From NCBI GenBank assembly GCA_963971575.1, contig OZ020613.1, positions 44,010,239-44,074,238 on the forward strand: a stretch of DNA of 64,000 nucleotides, in the 5' to 3' direction. Below are positions 22,601 through 34,300 of this stretch, piece by piece. Origin of the DNA: Liopterus haemorrhoidalis (Eukaryota > Arthropoda > Insecta > Coleoptera > Dytiscidae). The stretch's first letter is position 1. Each line of letters opens with the position of its first letter. Made by a program: the position numbers and the translations under genes. The notes beneath the pieces are model-generated. The model made no database searches. It saw only the letters and a list, made by a program, of their open reading frames with translations, and had not been told where the DNA came from.

Positions 22601-25586
22601 TCAATTGGATTTAACCAAAATATTATTAATTTCGACAGTAGACAGCGATTGTACCCATTTTTTGATATACAATTTATAATTAACGCAAGTTAAATTAAAA
22701 TTATATTTTCGTATAAAATTATTAAAAGAGTTCTGAATTTTGCTTAAAAAATAATAGTAATAGCATTCTAACTTTTGTTTAGAATGTTTAAGTGGTATAG
22801 CTTGTTTATTGATTTGAAATCTAGTAGGATAGTTATGATTAGCATAAGCAATGATTGAGGGCTTTTGAAGAATTTGTGTTATGACAGATTGAACATAGAG
22901 ATGATTTAGACTTAAAATTTGAGTATCAATAAATATTTGATTAGACGAATAAATTCTAGGTTTAAAAGTCATAACCTTTAGAATAGTCTTTTGTAGTATA
23001 TTAAGTTGGTTTATATGACTACTATTAGCACCACCCCAAGTTAAAATAGCATATTGTAATAGTGATTGTGCTAGACCATAGTAAAAAATTTTTAATTTAA
23101 TTAACGGTAGTATATGTCTAAGTTTTTTAAAAATGTATATAGTTTTTCTCAGATTTTTACTAATTTGATTAATATGGTAGTTCCACCTAAGATATTTAGG
23201 AGTTACAATCTATTGTAACTCCTAAATATTTTACAAATTCCTTTTTAGTTAATTTACTATAGTTACAGGCATCAGTATTATCACATTCACTGTCATCTAT
23301 ATTGATTATATCGAAATTTGATTGTGTTGTCTTATTGCAAGAGAAAGTAATTAAATGCGATTTCTGAACATTTAATGTTAGCTTATTTAGAGCCAACCAT
23401 TGTTTAATTTTTTTTAAATCTTCCATAGCAAAGTTCGCGACTTCGTGCCACGAGTTTCCTTCCGTATATATAGCAGTGTCATCCGCATAAGAGATAATTT
23501 TAGAGTGTAATTTAAGACTAAAAAGACTATTGACATATAAAATGAAAAATAAAGGACCAAGTACAGTTCCCTGCGGAACACCTGCAGTTAAGGTTAATTC
23601 AGAGCTCAGTTGATTCCTTATTTTTGTTTTTTGTGTTCTGTTTGAGAAATAGCTTTTAATTAGTTTTAGCGGAATACCTCTTATGCCATACATTTCTAGT
23701 TTGTAAAAAAGAAGCTCGTGGTCGACAGTGTCAAAGGCTTTTGCTAGGTCTAAAAATGTGGTCATACATGGCCTAGAGTTGTCCAGAGCTTTGTAGATAT
23801 CATCAGTTAGGAAAGTTATTGCATCTTTTGTTGACTTACCAGGTCGAAATCCAAATTGGTTGGATGATAAAATTTTATTTTTATTAATGAAGGAATATAA
23901 TCTATTATAAATAACTTTTTCAAATATTTTGCCAAAATTACTGATTAACGTAATTGGTCTATAGTTGCCTACGTTTTCTTTATCGCCCATTTTGTGTATC
24001 GGAATAATTACTGATTTCTTCAAAGCTTTGGGAAAATAGGCCTTTTCAAAACATAAATTAAAAATATCACTTAAAGTAGGGAGAATATATTGCGCAATCA
24101 CTTTAATTATTCTAAAATTGATTTTATCACTCCCAGCTGTTTTATTATTAGTAAACCCGCGGATCACTTGGAGTATTTCTTGTTCGCTAACTGGTGTTAG
24201 AAAAAATGAGTCACCATTGCGCAATATATTTTCTGGGGTATTTCTTAGGTTGGTAGTTTTAATTTCTTGTGACAATTTCTCTCCTATCGTTACAAAATAC
24301 TTATTGAACTCATTACTTATGTTCCTGATATCGGCCATAGGGGTTCCATTAACATTAATTTTTTCAATGTAGATGTTGTTTTTTGATTTGTTACAAAAAT
24401 ATTCATTAGCTATGTTCCATAAATCTTGAGGTTTTGTGCTTTGAACTTTATTACTGAAATAATTATTTTTGGTTTTTTTAATTAAGATTGGAATTTGTTT
24501 TTTATAATTGTTGTAGACTTTTTTAATTTCTGCATTTAAGGGATCAGATTTTAAGTTTTTATATAGTTTATCTCTAATGTTTATTGATTTAATAAGACCT
24601 TTAGTAATCCAAGGAGCACGTTTACGAGTTTTAGTATTTATATAGCGATAGGAAGTAGTTATGTCCACTGCCTTCTTTATTGTATTAATTAAGCTCTCAA
24701 TATATAAATCAATATCAGAATTTTTTATTTTCTCCCAATCCGTATCTTTTATAATATCAGATAATTTATTATAATTAATAAAGGATAATTTGTTATTATT
24801 TGAACTTGTTTTATGCATTGGATTATTAAAGTTAAATAAAAGTAATGTAGGATAATGATCGGTAATTTTAGATTTCAGTATTATGGGTGAGATTATAGCA
24901 TTTATGTTCGTTTTGACAAAAAAGTGATCGATACAGCTTTTGGAATCATTAAAAACTCTGGTGTATTTATTTATATATGATTTAAAACCATGTGAAGATA
25001 GAGAGTTTAAATAATTGGATTTAATAAAATCATTCGATGTGGATAATAAATCGATATTCATATCTCCGCAAATTATTTCGGTTTTTCTGTTACATAAAGT
25101 TTGAAGATAAATATCTAAGTTGTTAACAAAATTAGTTTGATTGTAATCTGGAGATTTATAAATTGGGGAAATAGCGAATATCTCATTATTGACCTTACAT
25201 TCTATTCTAAGGAAGTGAAAATTTTCAATAATATGATAGTGAGCTATGTGCTCAATTTTTTCATGGATATACACCACAACTCCGTCATTTTGATTATATC
25301 TACTTTCATTAAAATAAATTTTATAATTATCAATATTATATAATTCTGGAAATTCAATATATCTTGTTTCTGTGCAAATAATGATATGAAAAGGAGATCT
25401 GAGTTCAGATAAAAGTAATTTAAGTTCATCTAAGTTCTTGTCCAGACTTCTAATATTTGTGTGAAATATATTAAAAGTGTTATTTAAATTATGAGTATTA
25501 CCAAAGTTATTAAATTCATCGATATTATTTACAATGTTAGTACTTATATCTAGTTTAGCTAATTCGTTTAGATATTCAAAATCCAT
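22601..25586 (-). pseudogene. LINE ORF2: endonuclease and reverse transcriptase, 10-bp insertion
   Basis: ORF2 starts MDFEYLNELAKLDIS. The N-terminal APE-type endonuclease shows HTNIRSLDKNLDEL, CTETR, CGDMNIDL, a CIDHFFV motif and ITDHYPTLL. The RT shows [49 protein letters not shown] and the catalytic YADD. After residue ~796 (YLGVTIDCNS) a stop follows, caused by 10 extra bases at 23192-23201 that are the inverse of 23220-23229. Without them the frame continues through WNYHINQISKNL to a stop at 22601; the span minus 10 is 992 codons. It would copy LINE RNA into the genome by target-primed reverse transcription (family knowledge). Confidence 0.85.
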
Positions 25587-25631
25587 AAATAGAAATATTT
25601 AACAGAGACGTACTGCGCGGGTATTAATTAT

Positions 25632-26647
25632 TCATGTCGATTTGATTTTCTCAACGTCCTCTTCACAGGTTATTCTAAGAATCGGACTTTCAGAATTTTT
25701 TCTTGCGAAAAGTTTCCCGTTCTTAAACCACACAAATTGAAAGTTCGAGTCTCTGGCTTTAATTCTAGTTAGGCGATACAAATTTTTGAAATAGGGGGAC
25801 ATATTTTCATTGAAGTAAATTGTTGATCCAATAGATGTTCCTGGAAACGTGTGGTCTAAAATGCAAAATTTTCTTTTTTCAATAAACATGTCCCTCTTAT
25901 TCCTAGTAGCAGTGGCGGTCGGTGAAACATGTTTGGGTATGCAATTGGTATGATCGGACAAGCTCGTACTATATCGCTCAACTACAGTATAGCAACGACA
26001 AAGCACGAGCGTGTGTATTCTTTGTAATTGCTTACCCAAAAATGATTCACCGACCGCCACTGCCTAGTAGCAAACTGAGCAATTAGCACACGAGGTTGTT
26101 TATTCAGTCTTGATGGTAAACGGTGTGCAATGTCTACGTCATCTTTCTGAATGGGGAGTTGCATTTTTTCGGCCAGTTTTACTATTAGTTCCTTGCAATC
26201 TTCATTTGCTGCTTCTTGAACTCCATGTACTTCCAGATTGATGTTTCGGGAATATTGGTCCGCATAGTTAATTTTGTCACTTAATATTTTTATTGTCTTC
26301 TCATTCGTAGAATTTCTCTCGTTCAAAGTAACAATTTCCTTGTCCAGTTCCTGAATTCTTGATTTTTGTTGTTCAGATATTTTAATAATCGAATCGTATT
26401 GCGCTGATATAAATGCGACCGTATTTTCCAGAGTTTGCACAGTGGTTTTAAGTTCCGGTAGAACTAAGAGTTTATTATTTATATCTTGTAAATAATTCCT
26501 AATTTCTCGCATTTCATTACTGCAAGAACACTTATTTGCTTCACTGTCAATATTCGCAGAGCCGCTCCTGGTCTCAGGTTTCCTACGACCTTGTTCAATT
26601 GGCATGTTTAATTTCGTTAAATATTGCACTTTTTTGTACGGTAACAC
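25632..26647 (-). pseudogene. LINE ORF1: coiled-coil RNA-binding protein, split by MITE
   Basis: The protein begins near MPIEQGRRKPETRS. It has a heptad-rich segment of about 90 residues (LPELKTTVQTLENTVAFISA onward), then an RNLNLEVHG-like stretch (NINLEVHGVQEAANED) and a basic C-terminus ending ITCEEDVEKIKST. This layout is seen in LINE ORF1 proteins, often annotated as 'FP-like', that coat the RNA. The MITE at 25910-26062 with its duplication removes 161 nt; the remainder is exactly 285 codons, so the frame was intact before that insertion. Confidence 0.8.
25910..26062. mobile_element. 153-bp hAT MITE inside LINE ORF1
   Basis: The ends CAGTGGCGGTCGGTGAAACA and (inverted) CAGTGGCGGTCGGTGAATCA continue as inverted copies for about 38 bp (TTTGGGTAWGCAATT). 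An exact 8-bp duplication, CCTAGTAG, flanks it (25902-25909 and 26063-26070). Confidence 0.93.
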
Positions 26648-26720
26648 AGTTCACTCACATAGAATTTATTCACACTTCCGTTTGACAAAATACACTCAGT
26701 AGCGCACTGTTAATAAAAAT

Positions 26721-27960
26721 TAACTTATCCACCATATAAAGAAAAATCTTACTGGTTTCACTGATATTTTTATAGAATCAATAAGGCAAAAATGGCCTGT
26801 ATTTTAGGCAAAAAACGGAGGAGATAAAATTACACGTGCCACACCCAAACAAATATCTCACACAATCGATCTAAACACTTTCCAAAGATAAAACAAAATA
26901 CACCTACATGCCGAAAACGAATGTTATAACTCAACAAACACAGAAGGTACAAAAAATACTATAATTCACCCCAAATTTATATTTGTCCCTTTAGAGCTTG
27001 ATTAGGGCAAAAACGTGAAATATGTTTTAAAACATTTGTAAGTGTCCTAAAATTTTTTGAAGAACCCGTGAAAACATATTTTAACCCTTATCATCGAAGC
27101 TTTAAACAATGTAGCAATGTTTTTGGTGCACTTGGCAAATAAATAAAATTTACCTTCCCAAATACAAGTGATGGATAAAAAAAAATGTCCTCACTCCCCA
27201 AATATAAGTGTGATGAGTAAAAAAAAAAGGTTTTCACCTACTACTGCTTTTAATGACTAAATATACACAATAGCGGCCCCCGTCAGGCCACGCGCCCTTT
27301 TAAACCTGTCGCCCCTGTCAAATACCCCGAGGCCAACCCGTTCTTACGGCTCAGATTAAGAGAGCCATTAGTGATCTTACCTAAAGATGTGGAATAACGT
27401 GGTGATTCTTTCAATGCATAAATACCTAAATGTTTAAGTAAAATATCTTTATTAAAATAAAAACAGCACAAATATACATAAAAAAGCATACTGTAATGCT
27501 TTCTGGGCAGTTCCTAGAACACAATGTGCCCGTTCTATTTCAGCAATCAATAAAGAGTTTTTACAAATCTTATAACGTGGTCGGCTATGCGTTAAAATCA
27601 CGTGATGACTTAACTGCTCACGCATACGGTAATTTTTAACGAATTTAGATGACAGATTACGCCTTTGATTTAGGTTTCTAGTATAGTTTTTACATTGTAT
27701 GTCATAAGCTAAAAGAGAGATAACAGAAGTATGTTTTAATATATAAAATAACATTTCAGTCTTAAATAAATACTTATCATGTATTAAGGGAATAGCTAAA
27801 CGTGAAAAATAAATGACGTTATAAAAAAACTATTTTTCCATACAACGATTAATATACTATGACTTTGATTTGACGTAATGTTTGTCATAGTACGTAAGTT
27901 ATTTATACCGTTTATAAATAGAAATTTGAACGTTATTTTGATACTATATGAGAAGCTTTA
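26721..27960. other. Spacer with LINE 5' flank, one dispersed repeat and gene 3 3' flank
   Basis: No gene is supported. 27145-27310 shares AAATACAAGTGATG, poly-A and a GGCCCCCGTCAGGCCACGCGCC-type block with 47207-47315. The 100-codon minus-strand frame at 27452-27754 has no known domain. Part of it, with TTTGAACGTTATTTTGATAC (27925-27945), recurs at 54768-54787 beyond gene 4, so it is shared 3' flank of the two paralogous zinc-finger genes. Confidence 0.45.
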
Positions 27961-28385
27961 TTGTCACAAATGAATGGTTTCTCTCCAGATTGCTTGAATT
28001 GGTGTTGAACCAGACTTATCTTTGTTTCCCATACTTCATTACAGTATTCACATTCGAAAAGTTTTTCTACACAACGTGTATATTAGTGCCCAATCAGGAC
28101 TGTTACTTTTAAAAATGTTTTCCTACACTTTATTCCATATAATATTTGAACAGTTTTTCTCGGTAATTTATTATGATAGTGAATATGATTTATCACGCTG
28201 CTTGCATTTCTAGGTCTACTCACCAAAATGTAATAGTTTATAGAGATTTGATGGGTATAAATATACCTAATCACATACATAGAATAATATTAGAATGTTA
28301 TATCCACAAAATGTATTCGTTTGTGACTAAGGAGACATAAGGTGACTGAACATAATTTAGAACATTGATCACATCTGAATGGGTT
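27961..28385 (-). pseudogene. Decayed zinc fingers downstream of the gene 3 stop
   Basis: Immediately after the gene 3 stop the frame continues NPFRCDQCSKLCSVT...LSHKRIH, a full finger pattern. It then decays through frameshifts and CxxC-less pieces to 27961, where a KPFIC-like start is still visible. These are former 3' fingers of gene 3 cut off by a TAG in the linker. Confidence 0.7.
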
Positions 28386-31300
28386 CTATTCAGAATGTGT
28401 TCGTTTATGCCTATTGAGATTTGATGAACGTGAAAATGAATTATTACACTGATCACATTTGAATGGCTTCTCTCCAGAATGAATTCGTTTGTGTTCAAGA
28501 AGACTTGATAATTGTGTAAATCCCTTATCACACTGATCACATTTGAATGGCTTCTCTCCAGAATGTACTCTTTTGTGAATAATGAGACTTGATGACCGTG
28601 AAAATGCTTTATTACACTGCTCACATTTGAAGGTTTTCTCTCCAGAATGTATTCGTTTGTGAATAATGAGATTTGATACTTGTGAGAATGCTATACTACA
28701 CTGATTGCATTTGAATGGTTTCTCTCCAGAATGAATTCGTTTGTGAATAACGAGATTTGATGACTGTGCAAATGCTTTATTACACTGTCCACATTTGAAT
28801 GGTTTCTCTCCAGAATGTGTTCTCTTGTGTTCAGTACGTTTAGATGACTCTGAAAATGCTTTATCACATTGATCACACTTGAAAGGTTTTTCTCCAGAAT
28901 GTATTCGTTTATGAATAGTGAGACTTGATGACTGTGAAAATGCTTTATTACATTGCTCACATTTAAATGGTTTCTCTCCAGAATGTATTCGTTTGTGAGC
29001 AATAAGATGTGATGGAACAGGAAATGCTTTAGCGCACTGATCACATTTAAATGGTTTCTTTCCGGAATGTACTCCTTTGTGTCTAGTAAGTTTAGAAGAA
29101 TCTGGATATGCTTTATCACAAAGATCACATTTAAATGGATTCTCTCCGGAATGGTATCGTTTGTGAGTATTGAGATGTGCTGACTGAGAGAATACTTTAT
29201 CACACTGATCGCATTTAAATGGTTTCTCTCCAGAATGAACTCGTTTGTGGGTAATGAGATTCGTAGATTGTGAAAAAGCTTTATTACACTGATCACATTT
29301 GAATGGCTTCTCGCCAGAATGTATTCGTTTGTGTTTAAGAAGACCTGATAATTGTGAAAATGCTTTATCACACTGATCACATTTGTATGGCTTCTCTCCA
29401 GAATGAACTCGTTTGTGAGTAACAAGACTTGAAGACACTGAAAATGCTTTATCACACTGCTCACATTTAAATGGTTTCTCTCTAGAATGAATTCGTTGGT
29501 GTTTAGTGAGACTTGATGAATCAGAACATGCTTTATTACACTGGTCACATTTGAATGGTTTAACTCCAGAATGTACGTTTTTGTGTCTAATGAGATGTGT
29601 CGATGACTTTGTTGTGGATTGTTTATACTTTTTAATAGCCAACAATGGGCAACTCTCATCTAGTTCAGTGGTAGATGTCCCACTAGCTGCAAACAAACTT
29701 TCATGATTATGAAATAAAAATTCAGTTGAAATAAAGTTAATGTATGATATGTATGCATAGTTTGCAACTTAATCTCAAGAAAATTGATAGTAATTTTGTC
29801 ATGAGTTTAGAAGCTTTAAAATTAATCGTTATAGAATAACAAAAATACGAATTTCAATTAAAAGAAATTTTATTCAGAAACTATACATAGGGTTACCATA
29901 CGTCCCGGTTTTCAACATATGTCCCGGTGTCCTGTCCCGGTTTGAAATATGTCCCGGTTTTTAGTATTAGTATTTAGTTTTATAATAATTATAAATAAAA
30001 TAATAAAAAAAATATATTTTTTTTTATAATAGTTTCAATACTAGAAAGATTCCATTTACTAAAGGCAAATTTCATGCACCCCGCAGAGAGGGGAACTCGC
30101 TCCCGCCTTACATCCCCACATTGCCATTTACATGGCGACGGTCACAAATTCTATCAAGTTTGCAAATCATACGTTTGCAAACTCTTTGGCAACAAAATTT
30201 TGAAGAGCTTGAATAACATACCTGAGCATTCGATTTATCTATGAATTGGAATAATATTGAGAAAACAATGGAGCTATTTAATTCAAAGTTTTCCAATTCT
30301 GTTATTAATTACTTGACGAAGTTGTATACGCAAAAAAGTTTTTTGATGACACTAACCGTAAAAATTTATGGCTTGAAAAAGGCACTAGTATCGAGAAAAA
30401 GTGGATACAATTATTTCAAGATTTTCAAGAAAAAAATATTTCAATTACAAATTTAAAGAAAATTATCGAATTTATTTTTTGTTTTCCTGAAACATCAACA
30501 TCCATAGAGCTTCTATTTTCTATAATGCAAAGCGTATGGACATCTGAAAGAAATATTGGTGCATTATTGTTTGTTAAAACAAACGTGAATTTAAACTGCA
30601 CTGAATTTTATAAACACATTGAAAATAACGATAACTTTCTACAAAAAGTATTATCTACAGAAAAATATAGGAACATTTAATATTCAATAAAATAAAATTG
30701 TGTGATTATTTTGTAATATCTAAAATAAAATCAAATAATTATTTAAAACACGCTTTTGTAATTTTTACCCTGTCCCGGTTTGGCGCACAAAAAATATGGT
30801 AACCGTAACTAAACATAGTCTAACGAACCCCGTTAATCGAAATTTAGTGTCGCTAGATGTAGTTATCTAGAAGTATTAAAGAATTGCTAACTTCTTTATT
30901 ATCAGAGATACGAAGGATATTATAAAGGAGAATATTATAAACAAGAATATTAAAATGGAAAATTTAACATCAAATAACGAGTTATTTTAAAACATGCATT
31001 TTTTTGTAAAAGCTGATCAAACAAGTAAATCCCTGCTTTTATAAGATAAAATAAAAGTTAAAATTCAAGTCGTGCCAAGTATTAAGAACTGTGTTGTTTT
31101 GTGAGCATCAAACAGTTTTTTATTGTTATACTTTGTTATTTTGTTTAAGTGAAAACTAACTAACGATTTTGTTTGACAGTAACCATTTTAAGTTTATTTA
31201 CAAAATAATAAATAACATAAATCGTATAAAGTTAGACATAGCAAGCTTTGAAAATGATTTTGTTACATAAAAAAATCAAATAAAGCCAGCAAATTTTCTT

Positions 31301-34300
31301 GCCGGTTAGTACGAGTTTGATATTAAAGGTGTATTAACATCAAATCGTTTGTAATTATGGCTTACGTACATTCTTCAAATGAAGAAATGGCAGATATAGT
31401 TTTGCCATTCGGGGAATGTCAAATAAATTCTGTTAGGGCCCAGCATCTCTGCCAAGAAAGGTTTCCTGAAGGTAAAGGTTAGAAGACTTAGAACATAGGG
31501 TAAGAAAGCCATCAGGGAAATTCAAGATTATATCGTTCTAAATGTAATGGAAGAGTCTTTATTACGATTGAGCATTTGTAAATTTTCCTTAGTTTATTAC
31601 TAACTTTAGTCATATTTTGTTTTATTGTTTTTCCTAGTTACATAATGTTATATCTATATAATTTAGTTTCTACGATTTTTATGTTATTTATTATTTTGTA
31701 AATAAATGGTCGCTATTTTGAAATGGTTAAAATTAAAGTATGATGTTTTGATATCCTTTTAAAGCTGATTTAATGTACTTTCCAGAAAAAAAAAAATAAA
31801 ATAAAGTACCGATTCCCTATGCTAGATAAAAAGTTGAAACAATTTCCGCTAAAACCGGAAGTGATGCAGAATTCTTATTATAGTCGTTAAGTGGGCCCTT
31901 TTGTCTAGTTTAACTTTTCTTCTAAAAATTTTTTGTATCTCTTAAAATAAAGGAGTTATTCGAGGTGCTGCGTTTCAAACAAACATCCTGTATATGTTCC
32001 TAGCAGAGTGTATTATGTAAACAAACAATGAAAACCATAATAATAATATAAAAAAAAACATTTTGCCTACCAGATAAAAAATACTAACTACAAACTCTAG
32101 CATATTTCTGTTTAAGTTCACCAAAACATCTTCTTTTTATGACTTGTAACCATTTGTTAAGACTTTTTTAAGTTGATTGTGCTTCAACACACTTATTTTT
32201 TCTTAAATATACATTTTTTGGTATTCTAAAATAATAATTTTGCGTCTTTTATAGCATTTGATGTGCAATAAAAATCAAAACATAAGACAAAATATCGAAA
32301 CTTCCTATTTATATTTAAAATAACCTTAATTATAATATCCCTTAACCGTTAAGTGTCAGATCTAAAATACTTTTTAGGGTTTTGTAGGTATGACAAAAAA
32401 CCCTTATACCGTCATTTTGTCGTCTGTCTGTCTGTCTGTCTGTCTGTCTGCCTGTTCGGTAAAAATTGTAGCCAAACGGCTAAACCTAGAGAGTTGAAAT
32501 TTGGCATGCTTATACAACTCCTTGACCCGCACATAGGAAAAGTACTAAAACATCTAAAAAACATATCCCCCTAAAAATATACACAAATATGTGCTCATCG
32601 AAAAGAAAAATATTTTTTTTAAATTCTGAGTAGGGTATAAAATGAAATCCCTTAGTACGTGGATTAACGATCAAAATTTTATTTTTGCAAAATAAATTAT
32701 TTGGAAGCGATTTTTGCCAAAATTGTGCAAAAAAATTTTTTGTCCCATGTAGCCCAGATCTGCCTAGCCCTGGAGCCCCAATCTGAAAAAACTCTAAGTA
32801 ATGTACATTGGTGTGAACCGGAATAGTACAACAAGAATTTTTGATCAGATAATGTTTTCAGAAAATAACGCATTTTTTGTGTTTTTAACTAAAATATGTT
32901 AAATATTTAATTCGCTATGTAACACACCAGATAAGTAAGCCCTCATAGCGTAGTTTGTTTCGTCGTTTCTTTGTAATTTGCAAACTAGAGTTCGGTTCCT
33001 ATCAATTTTTTTTTTTTGTTTTTTTTTGCATTTTTATTTTGTTTAAATTATTTTGTCAAATTTCTAGTTACATTTTGATATATGTTGCATTTAATTTTTA
33101 AAAGCGTAAATTTAATAACCAGTGGAAAGTGTTGAAATTATAATTTAATTCCATGTTTGAATGAATACGAAATCAGAGGGCGGGGCTTATGATTTAAGCA
33201 ACCAATGGAAGCCATAGGCGCAATTTTCAAAATCTTAATGAACCTTGCTATATAAAAAAAATACTGCACATATTTAGAAACTTAAATAAATGGTATTAGG
33301 CATTCGATTTAAAATTAATAAAAAAATATTTTGACATAAAATTTGTTTTGGCATCCAAAATAATCATGATGCAGTTACTAAATACCTGCAAAACCCTGAA
33401 ATGTGTGAAAATTCACACTTCACAATTTTTTTACGTTTATTTACACCATTGCAACTTATTAAATATACACCGTAGAAACAATGTGGACCGTGAAACAACT
33501 ATATAACTAGCACACTATTACTCATTGTACTCCTATGTCTGTACTCAGTGAATAGAAACTGAGAAAATAGCATTGGCAGCTTACAATTAATAAAATAATA
33601 TTCAATTATTGACTGACCTGTGTCTTGTCCATCAGCATTCTCCTGATATTCACCGTCATCTACATATTCAGGCTTGATGTCAATCTCCTCAGTGATGATG
33701 ATATTAGTGTTGTAGTTATACTGGGATATTTCGTCTGTAGATGATATGGTATTTTTCTTGCCACTATCACAGCTCTCTGAAATTGTTTATGTTTATATTA
33801 TCAATGTAAATATTTTTTTAAGCCGAATCACAAAAAGGATATTTTCAAATGGCTCATATGTTGTATAATAACAAAACTTTAAAATCCTCTCTGAACTGTT
33901 CTACTTACTGAATAAATACTTTATATTACTATTACTCAAATTATTCTGTAAACATAACTGATATAATTAAATAACTAGAAAACTTATTTCATTCTGAAAC
34001 TTCTTAAGCAATACTTTCCCAAGCTTGATCTTGATCCTTTTGTATTACTGTATTCCGCACCAGTATAGTCATATACAGTTCGATTATCTAAAGTAGTCCA
34101 GTCAAGGTCATATTCGCATTATGTAAGTACGTTTGTTGTAGTTTTACCTTACAGATAAACAACAAATTTTGATATGCTTCATTTTTATTTCTCTTACTAT
34201 TTTGCCAATGTGAGTGAGAGAGGAACACATCAGTACGTTAATTATTATTTCAGTCATATGACCTTAACTGGACTTTAAATATCTCTGTTTCTCAATTTGA

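Larger units (their letters stand above)
22360..26720 (-). mobile_element. Near-full-length CR1/Jockey-group LINE with two ORFs
   Basis: The minus-strand element has ORF1 (26647-25632), a 45-bp gap, ORF2 (25586-22601), a 3' UTR and a short GAATT-type tandem tail (about 22360-22385). Only two major lesions are visible: a 153-bp hAT MITE in ORF1 and a 10-bp insertion in ORF2. Both leave the original frame recoverable by length, so the copy is young. The 5' boundary is approximate. Its neighbours are unit 2 and the 3' flank of gene 3. Confidence 0.85.

Noticed and set aside
28691..29659. 322-codon second frame on the same strand as gene 3
   Set aside because: It is a shifted-frame shadow of the 84-bp zinc-finger repeat; similar shadows occur in genes 1, 2 and 4. 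Composition is His/Ser/Ile/Val-rich with no domain.
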